This document shows, one piece after another, positions 25,470-33,812 of a stretch of 64,000 nucleotides of DNA. Both the position numbers and the translations under genes were made by a program. The notes beneath the pieces were generated by a model. It was not told the DNA's origin and did not search any database. It worked only from the letters and a program-made list of their open reading frames with translations. This DNA is from Halomonas aestuarii. Lineage in GTDB: Bacteria; Pseudomonadota; Gammaproteobacteria; Pseudomonadales; Halomonadaceae. The stretch covers positions 992,001 to 1,056,000 of the forward strand of contig NZ_CP018139.1 of the NCBI RefSeq assembly GCF_001886615.1. Direction: 5' to 3'. Numbering within the stretch: the stretch's first letter is position 1; the number at the start of each line of letters is the position of its first letter.

Positions 25470-26573
25470 ATGGCCGAGACACGACCCACATCGACCGATC
25501 AGGACATCAGCGAGGCGCTCGGTGAACGCGTGCGCCAGGCCGCCCAGGCGGGAACGGCGCTGCGCATCGCCGGCGGCGAGACCAAGGCCTTCTATGGCCG
25601 CCCCGTGGAGGGCGAGACGCTGTCCACCCGGGAGCATCGCGGCATCACCTACTACGACCCGGTGGAGCTGATCGTATCGGTGCGCACCGGCACCCCGCTG
25701 GCCGAGCTGGAGGCCACCCTGGCCGACAACGGCCAGATGCTCGGCTGCGAGCCGCCCCACTTCGGCGAGGGCGCCACCGTGGGCGGCATGGTCGCCACCG
25801 GCCTCTCGGGCCCCCGCCGCCCCTGGGCCGGCAGCGTGCGTGACTTCGTGCTGGGCACCCGGGTCATCAACCAAGAGGGGCACGAGCAGCGCTTCGGCGG
25901 TGAGGTGATGAAGAACGTCGCCGGCTACGACCTGTCGCGGCTGATGGTCGGTGCCCAGGGCACCCTGGGGCTGATCACCGAGGTGTCGCTCAAGGTGCTG
26001 CCGACGCCAGGCGCCCGCCACAGCCTGCGCCTGGAGATGCCGCTGGCCGAGGCCCTGGCGAAGCTGGCCGAGTGGGGACGCTCCCCGCTTCCCATCACCG
26101 CCGCCGCCTGGCACGACGGCGCCCTGAACCTGCGCCTGGAGGGCGGGCCGAGCTCGGTGGCCGCCACCCGCGAGCGGCTGGGCGGCGAGGAGCTGGACAA
26201 CGGCTTCTGGGCGGACCTGCGCGAGCAGCGCCTGGCGTTCTTCTCCAGCGAGGACGCCCGGGCCCTGTGGCGCCTCTCGCTGCCCCACAACACCCCGTCG
26301 CTGTGCCTGCCCGGCGTGGAGGAAGCGGACCTGCTCTATGACTGGGCCGGCACCCAGCGCTGGCTGCGCAGCGACCTCGAGGCGCACACCGTGCGCGAGG
26401 CCTGCGCCCGCGCCGGCGGACACGCCACCTGCCTGGGCGACCGCCAGGGCCCGGGCCAGGACGACCCGTTCATGCCGCTGGAACCCGTGGTGGAGAAGTA
26501 CCATCGCAACCTGAAGGCCCAGATGGACCCGAAGGGCATCTTCAATCCTGGCCGACTCTACGCGGCGATCTGA
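25470..26573 (+). CDS. glcE: Glycolate oxidase FAD-binding subunit GlcE
   Basis: This 367-residue second flavin-binding subunit of glycolate dehydrogenase is slightly longer than E. coli GlcE. It has a shortened PCMH fold (RIAGGETKAFYGRP, GEGATVGGMVATGLSGPRRPWAG) and DFVLGTRVINQEGHEQRFGGEVMKNVAGYDLSRLMVGAQGT, then a C-terminal tail ending KGIFNPGRLY. It starts 9 bp after glcD. All three Glc subunits are needed for activity in E. coli. Confidence 0.95.
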   Translation: MAETRPTSTDQDISEALGERVRQAAQAGTALRIAGGETKAFYGRPVEGETLSTREHRGITYYDPVELIVSVRTGTPLAELEATLADNGQMLGCEPPHFGEGATVGGMVATGLSGPRRPWAGSVRDFVLGTRVINQEGHEQRFGGEVMKNVAGYDLSRLMVGAQGTLGLITEVSLKVLPTPGARHSLRLEMPLAEALAKLAEWGRSPLPITAAAWHDGALNLRLEGGPSSVAATRERLGGEELDNGFWADLREQRLAFFSSEDARALWRLSLPHNTPSLCLPGVEEADLLYDWAGTQRWLRSDLEAHTVREACARAGGHATCLGDRQGPGQDDPFMPLEPVVEKYHRNLKAQMDPKGIFNPGRLYAAI

Positions 26574-26594
26574 GACCTAGGGGGAACAGCCGAG

Positions 26595-27827
26595 ATGCAG
26601 ACGCACTTTACCGAGGAAGACCTCCAGAAGCCCCACATCCGCGAGGCCGACCGGGTCCTGCGTAGCTGCGTGCACTGCGGCTTCTGCAACGCCACCTGCC
26701 CGACCTACCAGCTGCTGGGCGACGAGCGCGACGGCCCCCGCGGACGCATCTACCTGATGAAGGAGATGCTCGAGAGCCCGGAGGACGACACCCAGGTCAC
26801 CGAGGAGACCCGGCTGCACCTCGACCGCTGCCTCACCTGCCTCAACTGCGAGACCACCTGCCCCTCCGGGGTGGAGTACCACAAGCTCCTCAACATCGGC
26901 CGCGCCGAGATCGAGCGGCGGGTGCCGCGCAAGCCCGCCGACCGCGCCCTGCGCTTCGGGCTGCGCAAGGCACTCGTGGAGCCGAAGCGCTTCCAGGCGC
27001 TGCTCAAGCTGGGCCAGACCTTCCGCCCGCTGGTGCCGGGCGCGCTGGCCAACAAGATGCCGCCGACGCCGGTGGATGCCGGGGCACGCCCCGAGGGCAA
27101 GCGCCACGCGCGGCAGATGCTGATCCTAGAGGGCTGCGTACAGCCCGGGCTCTCGCCCAACACCAACGCCGCCACCGCCCGGGTGCTCGACCGCCTCGGC
27201 ATCGGCCTGACCCCGGTCCCCGAAGCCGGCTGCTGTGGCGCGGTCGACTTCCACCTCAACGCCCAGGAGGCCGGGCGGGCCCGCATGCGCGCCAACATCG
27301 ACGCCTGGTGGCCTCACGTCGAGGCCGGCTGCGAGGCCATCGTCCAGACCGCCAGCGGCTGCGGCGCCTTCGTCAAGGAGTACGGCGAGATGCTCGCCGA
27401 CGACCCCGCCTATGCCAAGAAGGCCGAGCGCATCAGCGCGCTGGCCAAGGACCTGGTGGAGGTGCTGCGCGACGAGGACCTCTCGTCCCTCGAGGCGAAG
27501 GAGAGTCGCCGGCTCGCCTTCCACTGCCCCTGCACCCTGCAGCACGCCCAGAAGCTCGGCGGTGCCGTGGAGCAGGTGCTGCGCGGGCTCGGCTTCTCCC
27601 TCACCCCGGTACAGGACGCCCACCTCTGCTGCGGCTCGGCCGGCACCTACTCCGTCACCCAGCCGGAGCTCGCCACCCAGCTGCGCGACAACAAGCTCGA
27701 CAACCTCGAGGCCGGCAACCCCGAGATGATCGTCACGGCCAACATCGGCTGCCAGACTCACCTGGCCGGCGCCAACCGCACCCCGGTGCGGCACTGGATC
27801 GAGATCGTCGACGACGCCCTGGCCTGA
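26595..27827 (+). CDS. glcF: Glycolate oxidase iron-sulfur subunit GlcF
   Basis: This 410-residue electron-transfer subunit, peripheral on the cytoplasmic membrane, carries electrons from GlcD/E to quinone. Two 4Fe-4S motifs are near the N-terminus (CVHCGFCNATCP and CLTCLNCETTCP), and the C-terminal half has two CCG-type motifs (GCCGAVDFHLN and CCGSAGTYS). Length matches E. coli GlcF. It starts 21 bp after glcE in the same operon. Confidence 0.96.
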   Translation: MQTHFTEEDLQKPHIREADRVLRSCVHCGFCNATCPTYQLLGDERDGPRGRIYLMKEMLESPEDDTQVTEETRLHLDRCLTCLNCETTCPSGVEYHKLLNIGRAEIERRVPRKPADRALRFGLRKALVEPKRFQALLKLGQTFRPLVPGALANKMPPTPVDAGARPEGKRHARQMLILEGCVQPGLSPNTNAATARVLDRLGIGLTPVPEAGCCGAVDFHLNAQEAGRARMRANIDAWWPHVEAGCEAIVQTASGCGAFVKEYGEMLADDPAYAKKAERISALAKDLVEVLRDEDLSSLEAKESRRLAFHCPCTLQHAQKLGGAVEQVLRGLGFSLTPVQDAHLCCGSAGTYSVTQPELATQLRDNKLDNLEAGNPEMIVTANIGCQTHLAGANRTPVRHWIEIVDDALA

Positions 27828-27884
27828 CCATCAACGCGACACCCGACACCCCGATACGCGAGACCCAAGAACGAGGAGATTCCC

Positions 27885-28286
27885 ATGCAGACCAAACCCG
27901 TCCTGACCCTGGATGACGTCAACGCCCTGCTGGACGCGGGCCAGAAGGAAGCCGAGGCCAACGGCTGGGCCGTGACCATCGCCGTCGCCGACGACGGCGG
28001 CCACCTGCTCGGCCTGCGCCGCCTCGACGGCGCGCCGCCCTTCAGCGCAGGCGTGGCCGGCGAGAAGGCCCGCAACGCCTCCATCGGCCGAAAGGAGACC
28101 CAGGTCTTCGAGGACATGATCAACAATGGCCGTACCGCCTTCGTCACCGCGCCGATGGAGGCCCTGCTGGCCGGCGGCGTGCCGGTGATCGTCGAGGGCC
28201 AGGTGGCCGGCAGCGTCGGCATCTCCGGCGTCAAGCCGGACCAGGACGTGCAGGTGGCCAAGGCCGCGGTCGCCGCCATCGCCTGA
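27885..28286 (+). CDS. glcG: GlcG, heme-binding-like protein of the glycolate operon
   Basis: This 133-residue DUF336/HbpS-family protein aligns well with E. coli GlcG: VTIAVADDGGHLLGLRRLDGAPPF, GRKETQVFEDMINNGRTAFVTAP and GSVGISGVKPDQDVQVAKAA. Its function is not settled. It follows glcF by 57 bp and precedes a strong terminator, so it closes the glcDEFG operon. It is a distant paralogue of the protein at 21683-22150. Confidence 0.92.
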   Translation: MQTKPVLTLDDVNALLDAGQKEAEANGWAVTIAVADDGGHLLGLRRLDGAPPFSAGVAGEKARNASIGRKETQVFEDMINNGRTAFVTAPMEALLAGGVPVIVEGQVAGSVGISGVKPDQDVQVAKAAVAAIA

Positions 28287-28307
28287 TCACCGCCTGTCCC
28301 GCCCCCT

Positions 28308-28338
28308 CGAGGCCCCGCCCTGGCGGGGCCTCGTCTTT
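28308..28338 (+). terminator. Intrinsic terminator of glcDEFG
   Basis: A perfect 12-bp stem (28308-28319 with 28322-28333) has a 2-nt loop and is followed by TCTTT. It is 22 bp after the glcG stop and just before the exporter gene. Confidence 0.75.
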
Positions 28339-28352
28339 GGTACGAGGTCACC

Positions 28353-29273
28353 ATGCCGCTGCTGCACTTCCTGCCCCCGCTGGGCGCCGTCCTGATCTGG
28401 TCGGGCAACATGACCATCAACCAGCTCACCGTGGGCAGCATCGCCCCGAGCAGCATCGCCTTCCTGCGCTGGGTGCTGGCGCTGGCCGTGCTGACGCCCT
28501 TCGTGCTGCCCGTGGCCTGGCGCCACCGCGAGGCCATCCGCCGCCAGTGGCCGAAGCTCGCCGTGCTGGGCCTGCTCGGCATGGCAATGTGGCAGGGGCT
28601 CGCCTACGTGGCCGCGGAAACCACCTCGGCCACCAACATGGGCATCCTGGCGGCCATGGTGCCACTGCTGACGGTGCTGCTCAGCGCGCTGATCCTGCGC
28701 GAGGCGCCAAGCCTCGGCGGCACCCTGGGCGGCCTGCTGGCCCTGGTCGGCGTCTCCCTGCTGCTGGGGCAGGGCGATCCGCGGTCGCTGCTGGCGCTCG
28801 AGGTCTCCCTCGGCGACCTGCTGATGGTGGTGGCCGCCACCTGCTACGCGCTCTATGGCGTCATGCTCAAGCGCTGGCCCCTGGACATGCCACCCTGGGT
28901 GGTGCTCTACCTGCAGGCGGCCTTCGCCACCCTCTTCCTGCTGCCCGGCTACCTGCTCGGCCCCATGACGCCGGTGGACGACCAGAACGTCTGGCTGATC
29001 CTCTACGCGGGCATCCCCGCCTCGATCATCACCACCTTCCTGTGGATGCGGGCCATCCGCCAGATCGGCGCCAGCCAGGCCAGCATCTTCATCAACCTGA
29101 TGCCGGTGTTCAGTGCCCTGATCGCCATGGCCCTGCTCGGCGAGCGGGTCGCCGCCTACCACCTCGCCGGCGGTGCCCTGGTGCTGGCGGGCGTGATCAT
29201 GGCCCAGACCCTGACCCGGCCGCTGAGGCCACGCCCCGCCGGGACGAGTCGCCCCGACTTGGACCCGCGCTGA
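28353..29273 (+). CDS. DMT-superfamily EamA transporter
   Basis: This 306-residue inner-membrane protein has ten hydrophobic helices in two EamA repeats. It begins LPPLGAVLIWSGNMTINQLTVGSIAPSSIAFLRW and the second half has LYAGIPASIITTFLWMRAIRQIGASQASIFINLMPVFSAL. Such carriers usually export amino acids or metabolites; the substrate is unknown. It lies behind the glc terminator and likely has its own promoter, so a glycolate link is not supported. Confidence 0.88.
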   Translation: MPLLHFLPPLGAVLIWSGNMTINQLTVGSIAPSSIAFLRWVLALAVLTPFVLPVAWRHREAIRRQWPKLAVLGLLGMAMWQGLAYVAAETTSATNMGILAAMVPLLTVLLSALILREAPSLGGTLGGLLALVGVSLLLGQGDPRSLLALEVSLGDLLMVVAATCYALYGVMLKRWPLDMPPWVVLYLQAAFATLFLLPGYLLGPMTPVDDQNVWLILYAGIPASIITTFLWMRAIRQIGASQASIFINLMPVFSALIAMALLGERVAAYHLAGGALVLAGVIMAQTLTRPLRPRPAGTSRPDLDPR

Positions 29274-29437
29274 GCCGGGCAGGCGACGGCGGCCCTCGTG
29301 AGGCCGTCCGGATGCCGGAAAAGCCTGTTCTGGATCAAGGCGAAGGGCCCATCCTGCCCCCTAGGATGGCTACACTGGGACACACCGACCCGACAGCGGG
29401 TCGGCAACCGTCCCCCCCGGCCACGAGGAGACGCGCG

Positions 29438-31204
29438 ATGATCAGGCCCGACCACGAGGACACCCCGAGCGACACCGGCACGAGCCTCGACGAGGCCGGC
29501 CTGGCCGAGAGTACCGATCGGCTGATGCGGGCGTCGCTGGCGAGGATGACGTTCGGCCTCTCTCCGGCGGCGATGATGCTGACCTACGTCGACTGGCTGA
29601 CCAGCGTGGCCGTTTCGCCGGGCAAGCAGGCGACCCTGGTCCAGAAGGTGCTCAAGAAACAGATGCGCCTGGCGGTGTGGGCCAGCCACTCGGCGCTCGA
29701 CCCCGCGGCGACCCCCTGCATCGAGCCGCTGCCCCAGGATCGGCGCTTCCGCGACCCGGCCTGGCGCCGCTTCCCCTACAACCTGATCTACCAGTCGTTC
29801 CTGCTGCAGCAGCAGTGGTGGTGCAACGCGACCACTGGGCTCGCCGGCCTGTCGCCGCACCACGAACAGGCGCTGGAGTTCGGCGCGCGCCAGCTGCTCG
29901 ACATGGTCTCCCCCGCCAACTTCCTGCCCACCAACCCCCGGGTGCTGGACAGGACGCTGGCCACCGGCGGCGCCAACCTGATACAGGGCGCCGAGCAGTT
30001 CATCGATGACTGGCAGCGCCAGCTGCAGGGCCAGAAGCCGGCCGGTGCGGAGCAGTTCGAGCCCGGGAAGGCGGTCGCCGTGACGCCCGGCAAGGTGGTC
30101 TACCGCAACCACCTGATCGAGCTGATCCAGTACGCCCCCGCCACCGACGAGGTATACGCCGAGCCGGTGCTGATCGTGCCGGCCTGGATCATGAAGTACT
30201 ACATCCTGGATCTCTCGCCGGACAACTCCCTGGTGCGCTACCTGGTCGGCCAGGGTCACACGGTGTTCATGATCTCCTGGCGCAACCCCACCGAGGCGGA
30301 TCGGGATATCGGGATCGACGACTACCGCCGCCAGGGCATCATGGACAGCCTGACGGTGATCGAGTCGATCTGCCCCGTGGCGCCGGTGCATGGCGTCGGC
30401 TACTGCCTGGGGGGCACCCTGCTGGCCATCGCCGCCTCGACCATGGCCCGCGATGGCGACCATCGCCTGGCCTCGATGACGCTGTTCGCCGCCCAGACCG
30501 ACTTCCGCGAGGCCGGCGAGCTGATGCTGTTCATCGACGACAAGCAGCTCTCCTTCCTCGAGGACACCATGTGGGCCCAGGGGGTGCTCGACACCAAGCA
30601 GATGGCCGGCGCCTTCCAGCTGCTGCGCTCCAACGACCTGATCTGGTCGCGTCTGGTCAACGAGTACCTGCTGGGCGAGCATCGCCCCCTCAACGACCTG
30701 TTGGCCTGGAACGCCGATGCCACCCGCATGCCCTACCGCATGCACAGCGAGTACCTGCGACAGCTGTTCCTCGACAACGACCTCGCCGAGGGTCGCTTCG
30801 AGGTCGAGGGCCGACCGGTGACGGTCAGCGACATCCGGGTGCCGATCTTCGCGGTGGGCACCGAGTGGGACCATGTGGCGCCCTGGCGCTCGACCTACAA
30901 GATCCACCTGCTCGCCGACACCCATGAGCTCACCTTCCTGCTGACCAGCGGCGGTCACAACGTGGGCATCGTCTGTCCGCCCACGGACACCGGACGCCAC
31001 TACCGCATGGCCACCGATGGCGAGACCTACGTCGACCCGGACACCTGGCTCAGCCGCACGCCGGTGGTCGAAGGCTCCTGGTGGCCCGCCTGGCAGGGCT
31101 GGCTGGCGGCGCATTCCGGCGATTCCCAGGCGCTGCCCTCGATGGGCTCGGCCGACTATCCCCCGCTCGACGATGCCCCCGGGCACTATGTGCTGATGGA
31201 GTAG
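29438..31204 (+). CDS. phaC: Poly(3-hydroxyalkanoate) synthase
   Basis: This enzyme polymerises (R)-3-hydroxyacyl-CoA into PHA on granules. It has 588 residues from the ATG at 29438, which follows GAGGAGACGCGCG. The PhaC N-terminal domain is followed by an alpha/beta-hydrolase core with the lipase-box-like GYCLGG (Cys at about residue 323), catalytic Asp in EWDHVAPW (about 478) and His in SGGHNVGIV (about 507). Class I-like length and a full triad argue for an active enzyme. No phaA, phaB or phaE is nearby; a phasin gene lies at 6491. It could be a second synthase copy, which is common in Halomonas. Confidence 0.93.
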   Translation: MIRPDHEDTPSDTGTSLDEAGLAESTDRLMRASLARMTFGLSPAAMMLTYVDWLTSVAVSPGKQATLVQKVLKKQMRLAVWASHSALDPAATPCIEPLPQDRRFRDPAWRRFPYNLIYQSFLLQQQWWCNATTGLAGLSPHHEQALEFGARQLLDMVSPANFLPTNPRVLDRTLATGGANLIQGAEQFIDDWQRQLQGQKPAGAEQFEPGKAVAVTPGKVVYRNHLIELIQYAPATDEVYAEPVLIVPAWIMKYYILDLSPDNSLVRYLVGQGHTVFMISWRNPTEADRDIGIDDYRRQGIMDSLTVIESICPVAPVHGVGYCLGGTLLAIAASTMARDGDHRLASMTLFAAQTDFREAGELMLFIDDKQLSFLEDTMWAQGVLDTKQMAGAFQLLRSNDLIWSRLVNEYLLGEHRPLNDLLAWNADATRMPYRMHSEYLRQLFLDNDLAEGRFEVEGRPVTVSDIRVPIFAVGTEWDHVAPWRSTYKIHLLADTHELTFLLTSGGHNVGIVCPPTDTGRHYRMATDGETYVDPDTWLSRTPVVEGSWWPAWQGWLAAHSGDSQALPSMGSADYPPLDDAPGHYVLME

Positions 31205-31363
31205 CGCCTCGACGGTCAGGGATCCCCCGACGCCGCCGAGGCAGGGCTCGAGGACCGGGGCGTGGCCAGCCATGCTCCGGATGGCCCGGCGCGCCGTTGC
31301 ATCATGCGCCGCTCGGCCCCATGGTAGACTGCATCGATTTCTGACGGCGGGAGCCCGGCACAC

Positions 31364-32935
31364 ATGTCCCTCGACGACCTGCACCTAAACCTGCGCAACC
31401 TGACACCGGACGACTACCCGCAGCTCAAGAGCCTGATGGACCGGGTCTATGACGACATCGGCGGGGCCTGGCCCAAGGCCACCATCGACAAGCTGATCAC
31501 GGAATTCCCCGACGGCCAGATCCTCATCGAGGATGACGAGATCATCGTCGGCGTGGCCCTGACGGCCCTGGTCGACTACGACACCTTCTCCAACCCCCAC
31601 CGCTACGACGACCTGATCGGCAAGCGCGAGACCATCCTCAACGACCCGGATGGCGACGCCATGTACGGTCTCGACGTGCTGATCCACCCGGACTACCGCG
31701 GCTATCGCCTGGGGCGCCGCCTCTACGAGGCGCGCAAGGAGCTGTGCCGCTCCATGAACCTGCGCTCGATCCTCGCCGGCGGGCGCATCCCCCATTACCA
31801 CGAGCACGCCCACGAGCTCTCCCCGGCCGATTATCTCGACAAGGTGGCCCGCAAGGAGATCCACGACCCCATCCTCTCCTTCCAGCTGGCCAACGACTTC
31901 CAGGTCAAGCGCCTGCTGCGCAAGTACCTGCCGGAGGACGAGAAGTCCCAGGGCTATGCCACCCTGCTGGAGTGGAACAACATCCTCTTCGAGCCGGCGG
32001 AACGGGTGCTGGAGAATCGCCCGACCCAGGTGCGCGTCGGCGCGGTGCAGTGGCAGATGCGCGAGTTCTCCTCGGTCGAGGCGGTGCTGCAGCAGGTCGA
32101 GTACTTCGTCGACGCGCTCTCCGACTACCAGAGCGACTTCGCGGTCTTCCCCGAGCTCTTCAATGCGCCGCTGATGGGGCTGCAGGACCGCGCCGCCCAG
32201 CAGGACCAGATGGCCGCCATCCGCTTCCTGGCCGGCTTCACCGAGCAGTTCAAGACCGAGCTGTCGCGCATGGCGGTGTCCTGCAACATCAACATCGTCG
32301 CCGGCTCGATGATCGAGGAACACGAGGACGGCCGGCTCTACAACGTCTCCTACCTGTTCCATCGCGACGGCAGCATCGACGCCCAGACCAAGCTGCACAT
32401 CACCCCCCAGGAACGCCGCGACTGGGTGATCGAGGGCGGCGACGAGCTGTTCGTCTTCGACACCGACGCCGGCCGCGTGGGCATCCAGATCTGCTACGAC
32501 GTCGAGTTCCCCGAGCTCTCCCGCCTGCTCGCCGACCAGGACATGGACATCCTCTTCGTGCCCTTCTGGACCGACACCAAGAACGGCTACCTGCGGGTGC
32601 GCCACTGCGCCCAGGCCCGGGCCATCGAGAACGAGTGCTACGTGGTGCTGTGCGGCAGCGTCGGCAACGTGCCCTCCATCGAGAACATGGAGATCCAGTA
32701 CGCCCAGTCGTCGGTGTTCTCGCCCTCGGACTTCGCCTTCCCCCACGACGCCGTGCTCTCCGAGACCACGCCCAACACCGAGATGATCATGTTCTCGGAC
32801 CTCGACCTGACCCGGCTGACCGTGGTGCGGGCCGAGGGCTCGGTGACCAACCTCAAGGACCGGCGCAAGGACCTCTTCGACCTGCGCTGGCGCGACTGGT
32901 CCTGGAAGTCCGGGGCCAACCTGGAGGAGAGCTGA
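31364..32935 (+). CDS. GNAT acetyltransferase - carbon-nitrogen hydrolase fusion
   Basis: This 523-residue two-domain protein has a GNAT-like N-terminal region (about 1-200, including DVLIHPDYRGYRLGRRLYEARKEL, the acetyl-CoA loop) joined to a nitrilase/omega-amidase domain (about 225-515). The nitrilase triad is present: Glu in VFPELF (about 263), Lys in QTKLHITPQE (about 342) and Cys in IQICYDVEFPE (about 377). The nitrilase part may hydrolyse an amide while the acetyltransferase part acylates a related amine. The fused family is widespread but its substrate is not established as far as I know. The mtfA-like gene follows 4 bp later, suggesting co-transcription. Confidence 0.88.
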   Translation: MSLDDLHLNLRNLTPDDYPQLKSLMDRVYDDIGGAWPKATIDKLITEFPDGQILIEDDEIIVGVALTALVDYDTFSNPHRYDDLIGKRETILNDPDGDAMYGLDVLIHPDYRGYRLGRRLYEARKELCRSMNLRSILAGGRIPHYHEHAHELSPADYLDKVARKEIHDPILSFQLANDFQVKRLLRKYLPEDEKSQGYATLLEWNNILFEPAERVLENRPTQVRVGAVQWQMREFSSVEAVLQQVEYFVDALSDYQSDFAVFPELFNAPLMGLQDRAAQQDQMAAIRFLAGFTEQFKTELSRMAVSCNINIVAGSMIEEHEDGRLYNVSYLFHRDGSIDAQTKLHITPQERRDWVIEGGDELFVFDTDAGRVGIQICYDVEFPELSRLLADQDMDILFVPFWTDTKNGYLRVRHCAQARAIENECYVVLCGSVGNVPSIENMEIQYAQSSVFSPSDFAFPHDAVLSETTPNTEMIMFSDLDLTRLTVVRAEGSVTNLKDRRKDLFDLRWRDWSWKSGANLEES

Positions 32936-32939
32936 CGCC

Positions 32940-33746
32940 ATGCTCGGCCGGCTGCTGCGCCTGGGGGGCAGGCGTTTCGAGCAACGCCACCCCTTTCCCG
33001 CCGCCGACTGGGCCGAGGCCCAGGACCGGCTGCCGCTGCTCGCCGCCCTGTCCGACGACCAGGCCGAACGGCTGGGACGGCGGGCCTGGGCGTTCGTGCA
33101 TGCCAAGCGCCTGAGCCTGCACCCGGACCTCGCCGGCGCCGTGACCTTCGACGACCCGGCCCGGCTGGCCCTGGCGGCCCAGGCCTGCCTGCTGACCCTG
33201 GGCTGGTGCGAGAGCGAGCACCAGGAGGCCTTCGCCAACGTCCACGAGATCCTGGTGCTGCCCGAGGCCTTCCACCGTCGGGTGGAGGAGATGGACGAGT
33301 ACGGCGTGGTGCACGAGTACGACGACGAGCGTGCCGGCGAGACCTCCTACCAGGGGCCGGTGGTGGTCGCCTGGCCCGACCTCATGGCCAGCGGCGGGCT
33401 GGATGGCTTCAATGTGCTGATCCACGAACTGGCCCACAAGCTCGACCTGGGCAACTCCCTGGACGTCGACGGCTTCCCGCCCCTGCCCCGGGAGCTCGAC
33501 CCCCAGGAGTGGTATCGCATCTTCATGGGCGTCTGGGAGGACCTCCAGGCGCGCCTCGCCCGGGGCGAGGCGACGCCCATCGACGAGTACGCGGCGAGCC
33601 ACCCCGGCGAGTGCTTCGCGGTCTGCTGCGAGCACTTCTTCAGCGACCCCGACCGGCTCCACCGGGCTTATCCGTCGCTCTACGGGTTGCTGTCACGCTA
33701 TTTCCATCAGGATCCGCTGGCCCGCCTGGCCCATGGCATCGGCTAG
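32940..33746 (+). CDS. mtfA: MtfA-like zinc metallopeptidase (M90)
   Basis: This 268-residue cytosolic zinc aminopeptidase-like protein has the HELAH motif (FNVLIHELAHKLDLGN, about residues 160-164) and a downstream Glu-rich ECFAVCCEHFFSDP segment carrying the third ligand. Length and the NVHEILVLPEAF region match MtfA. In E. coli MtfA binds the Mlc repressor and controls ptsG; whether an Mlc partner exists here is unknown. It lies 4 bp after the GNAT-nitrilase gene. Confidence 0.9.
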   Translation: MLGRLLRLGGRRFEQRHPFPAADWAEAQDRLPLLAALSDDQAERLGRRAWAFVHAKRLSLHPDLAGAVTFDDPARLALAAQACLLTLGWCESEHQEAFANVHEILVLPEAFHRRVEEMDEYGVVHEYDDERAGETSYQGPVVVAWPDLMASGGLDGFNVLIHELAHKLDLGNSLDVDGFPPLPRELDPQEWYRIFMGVWEDLQARLARGEATPIDEYAASHPGECFAVCCEHFFSDPDRLHRAYPSLYGLLSRYFHQDPLARLAHGIG

Positions 33747-33812
33747 CCTGCTCCCCGCGAACGCCGATCACCGGCCCCCTGCCCCTTCTCCCCGCCGCAC
33801 GGGAACATCGCG

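Noticed and set aside
23985..26504. An 839-codon minus-strand open frame across glcD and glcE
   Set aside because: It is antisense to clear glc genes and shows no domain.
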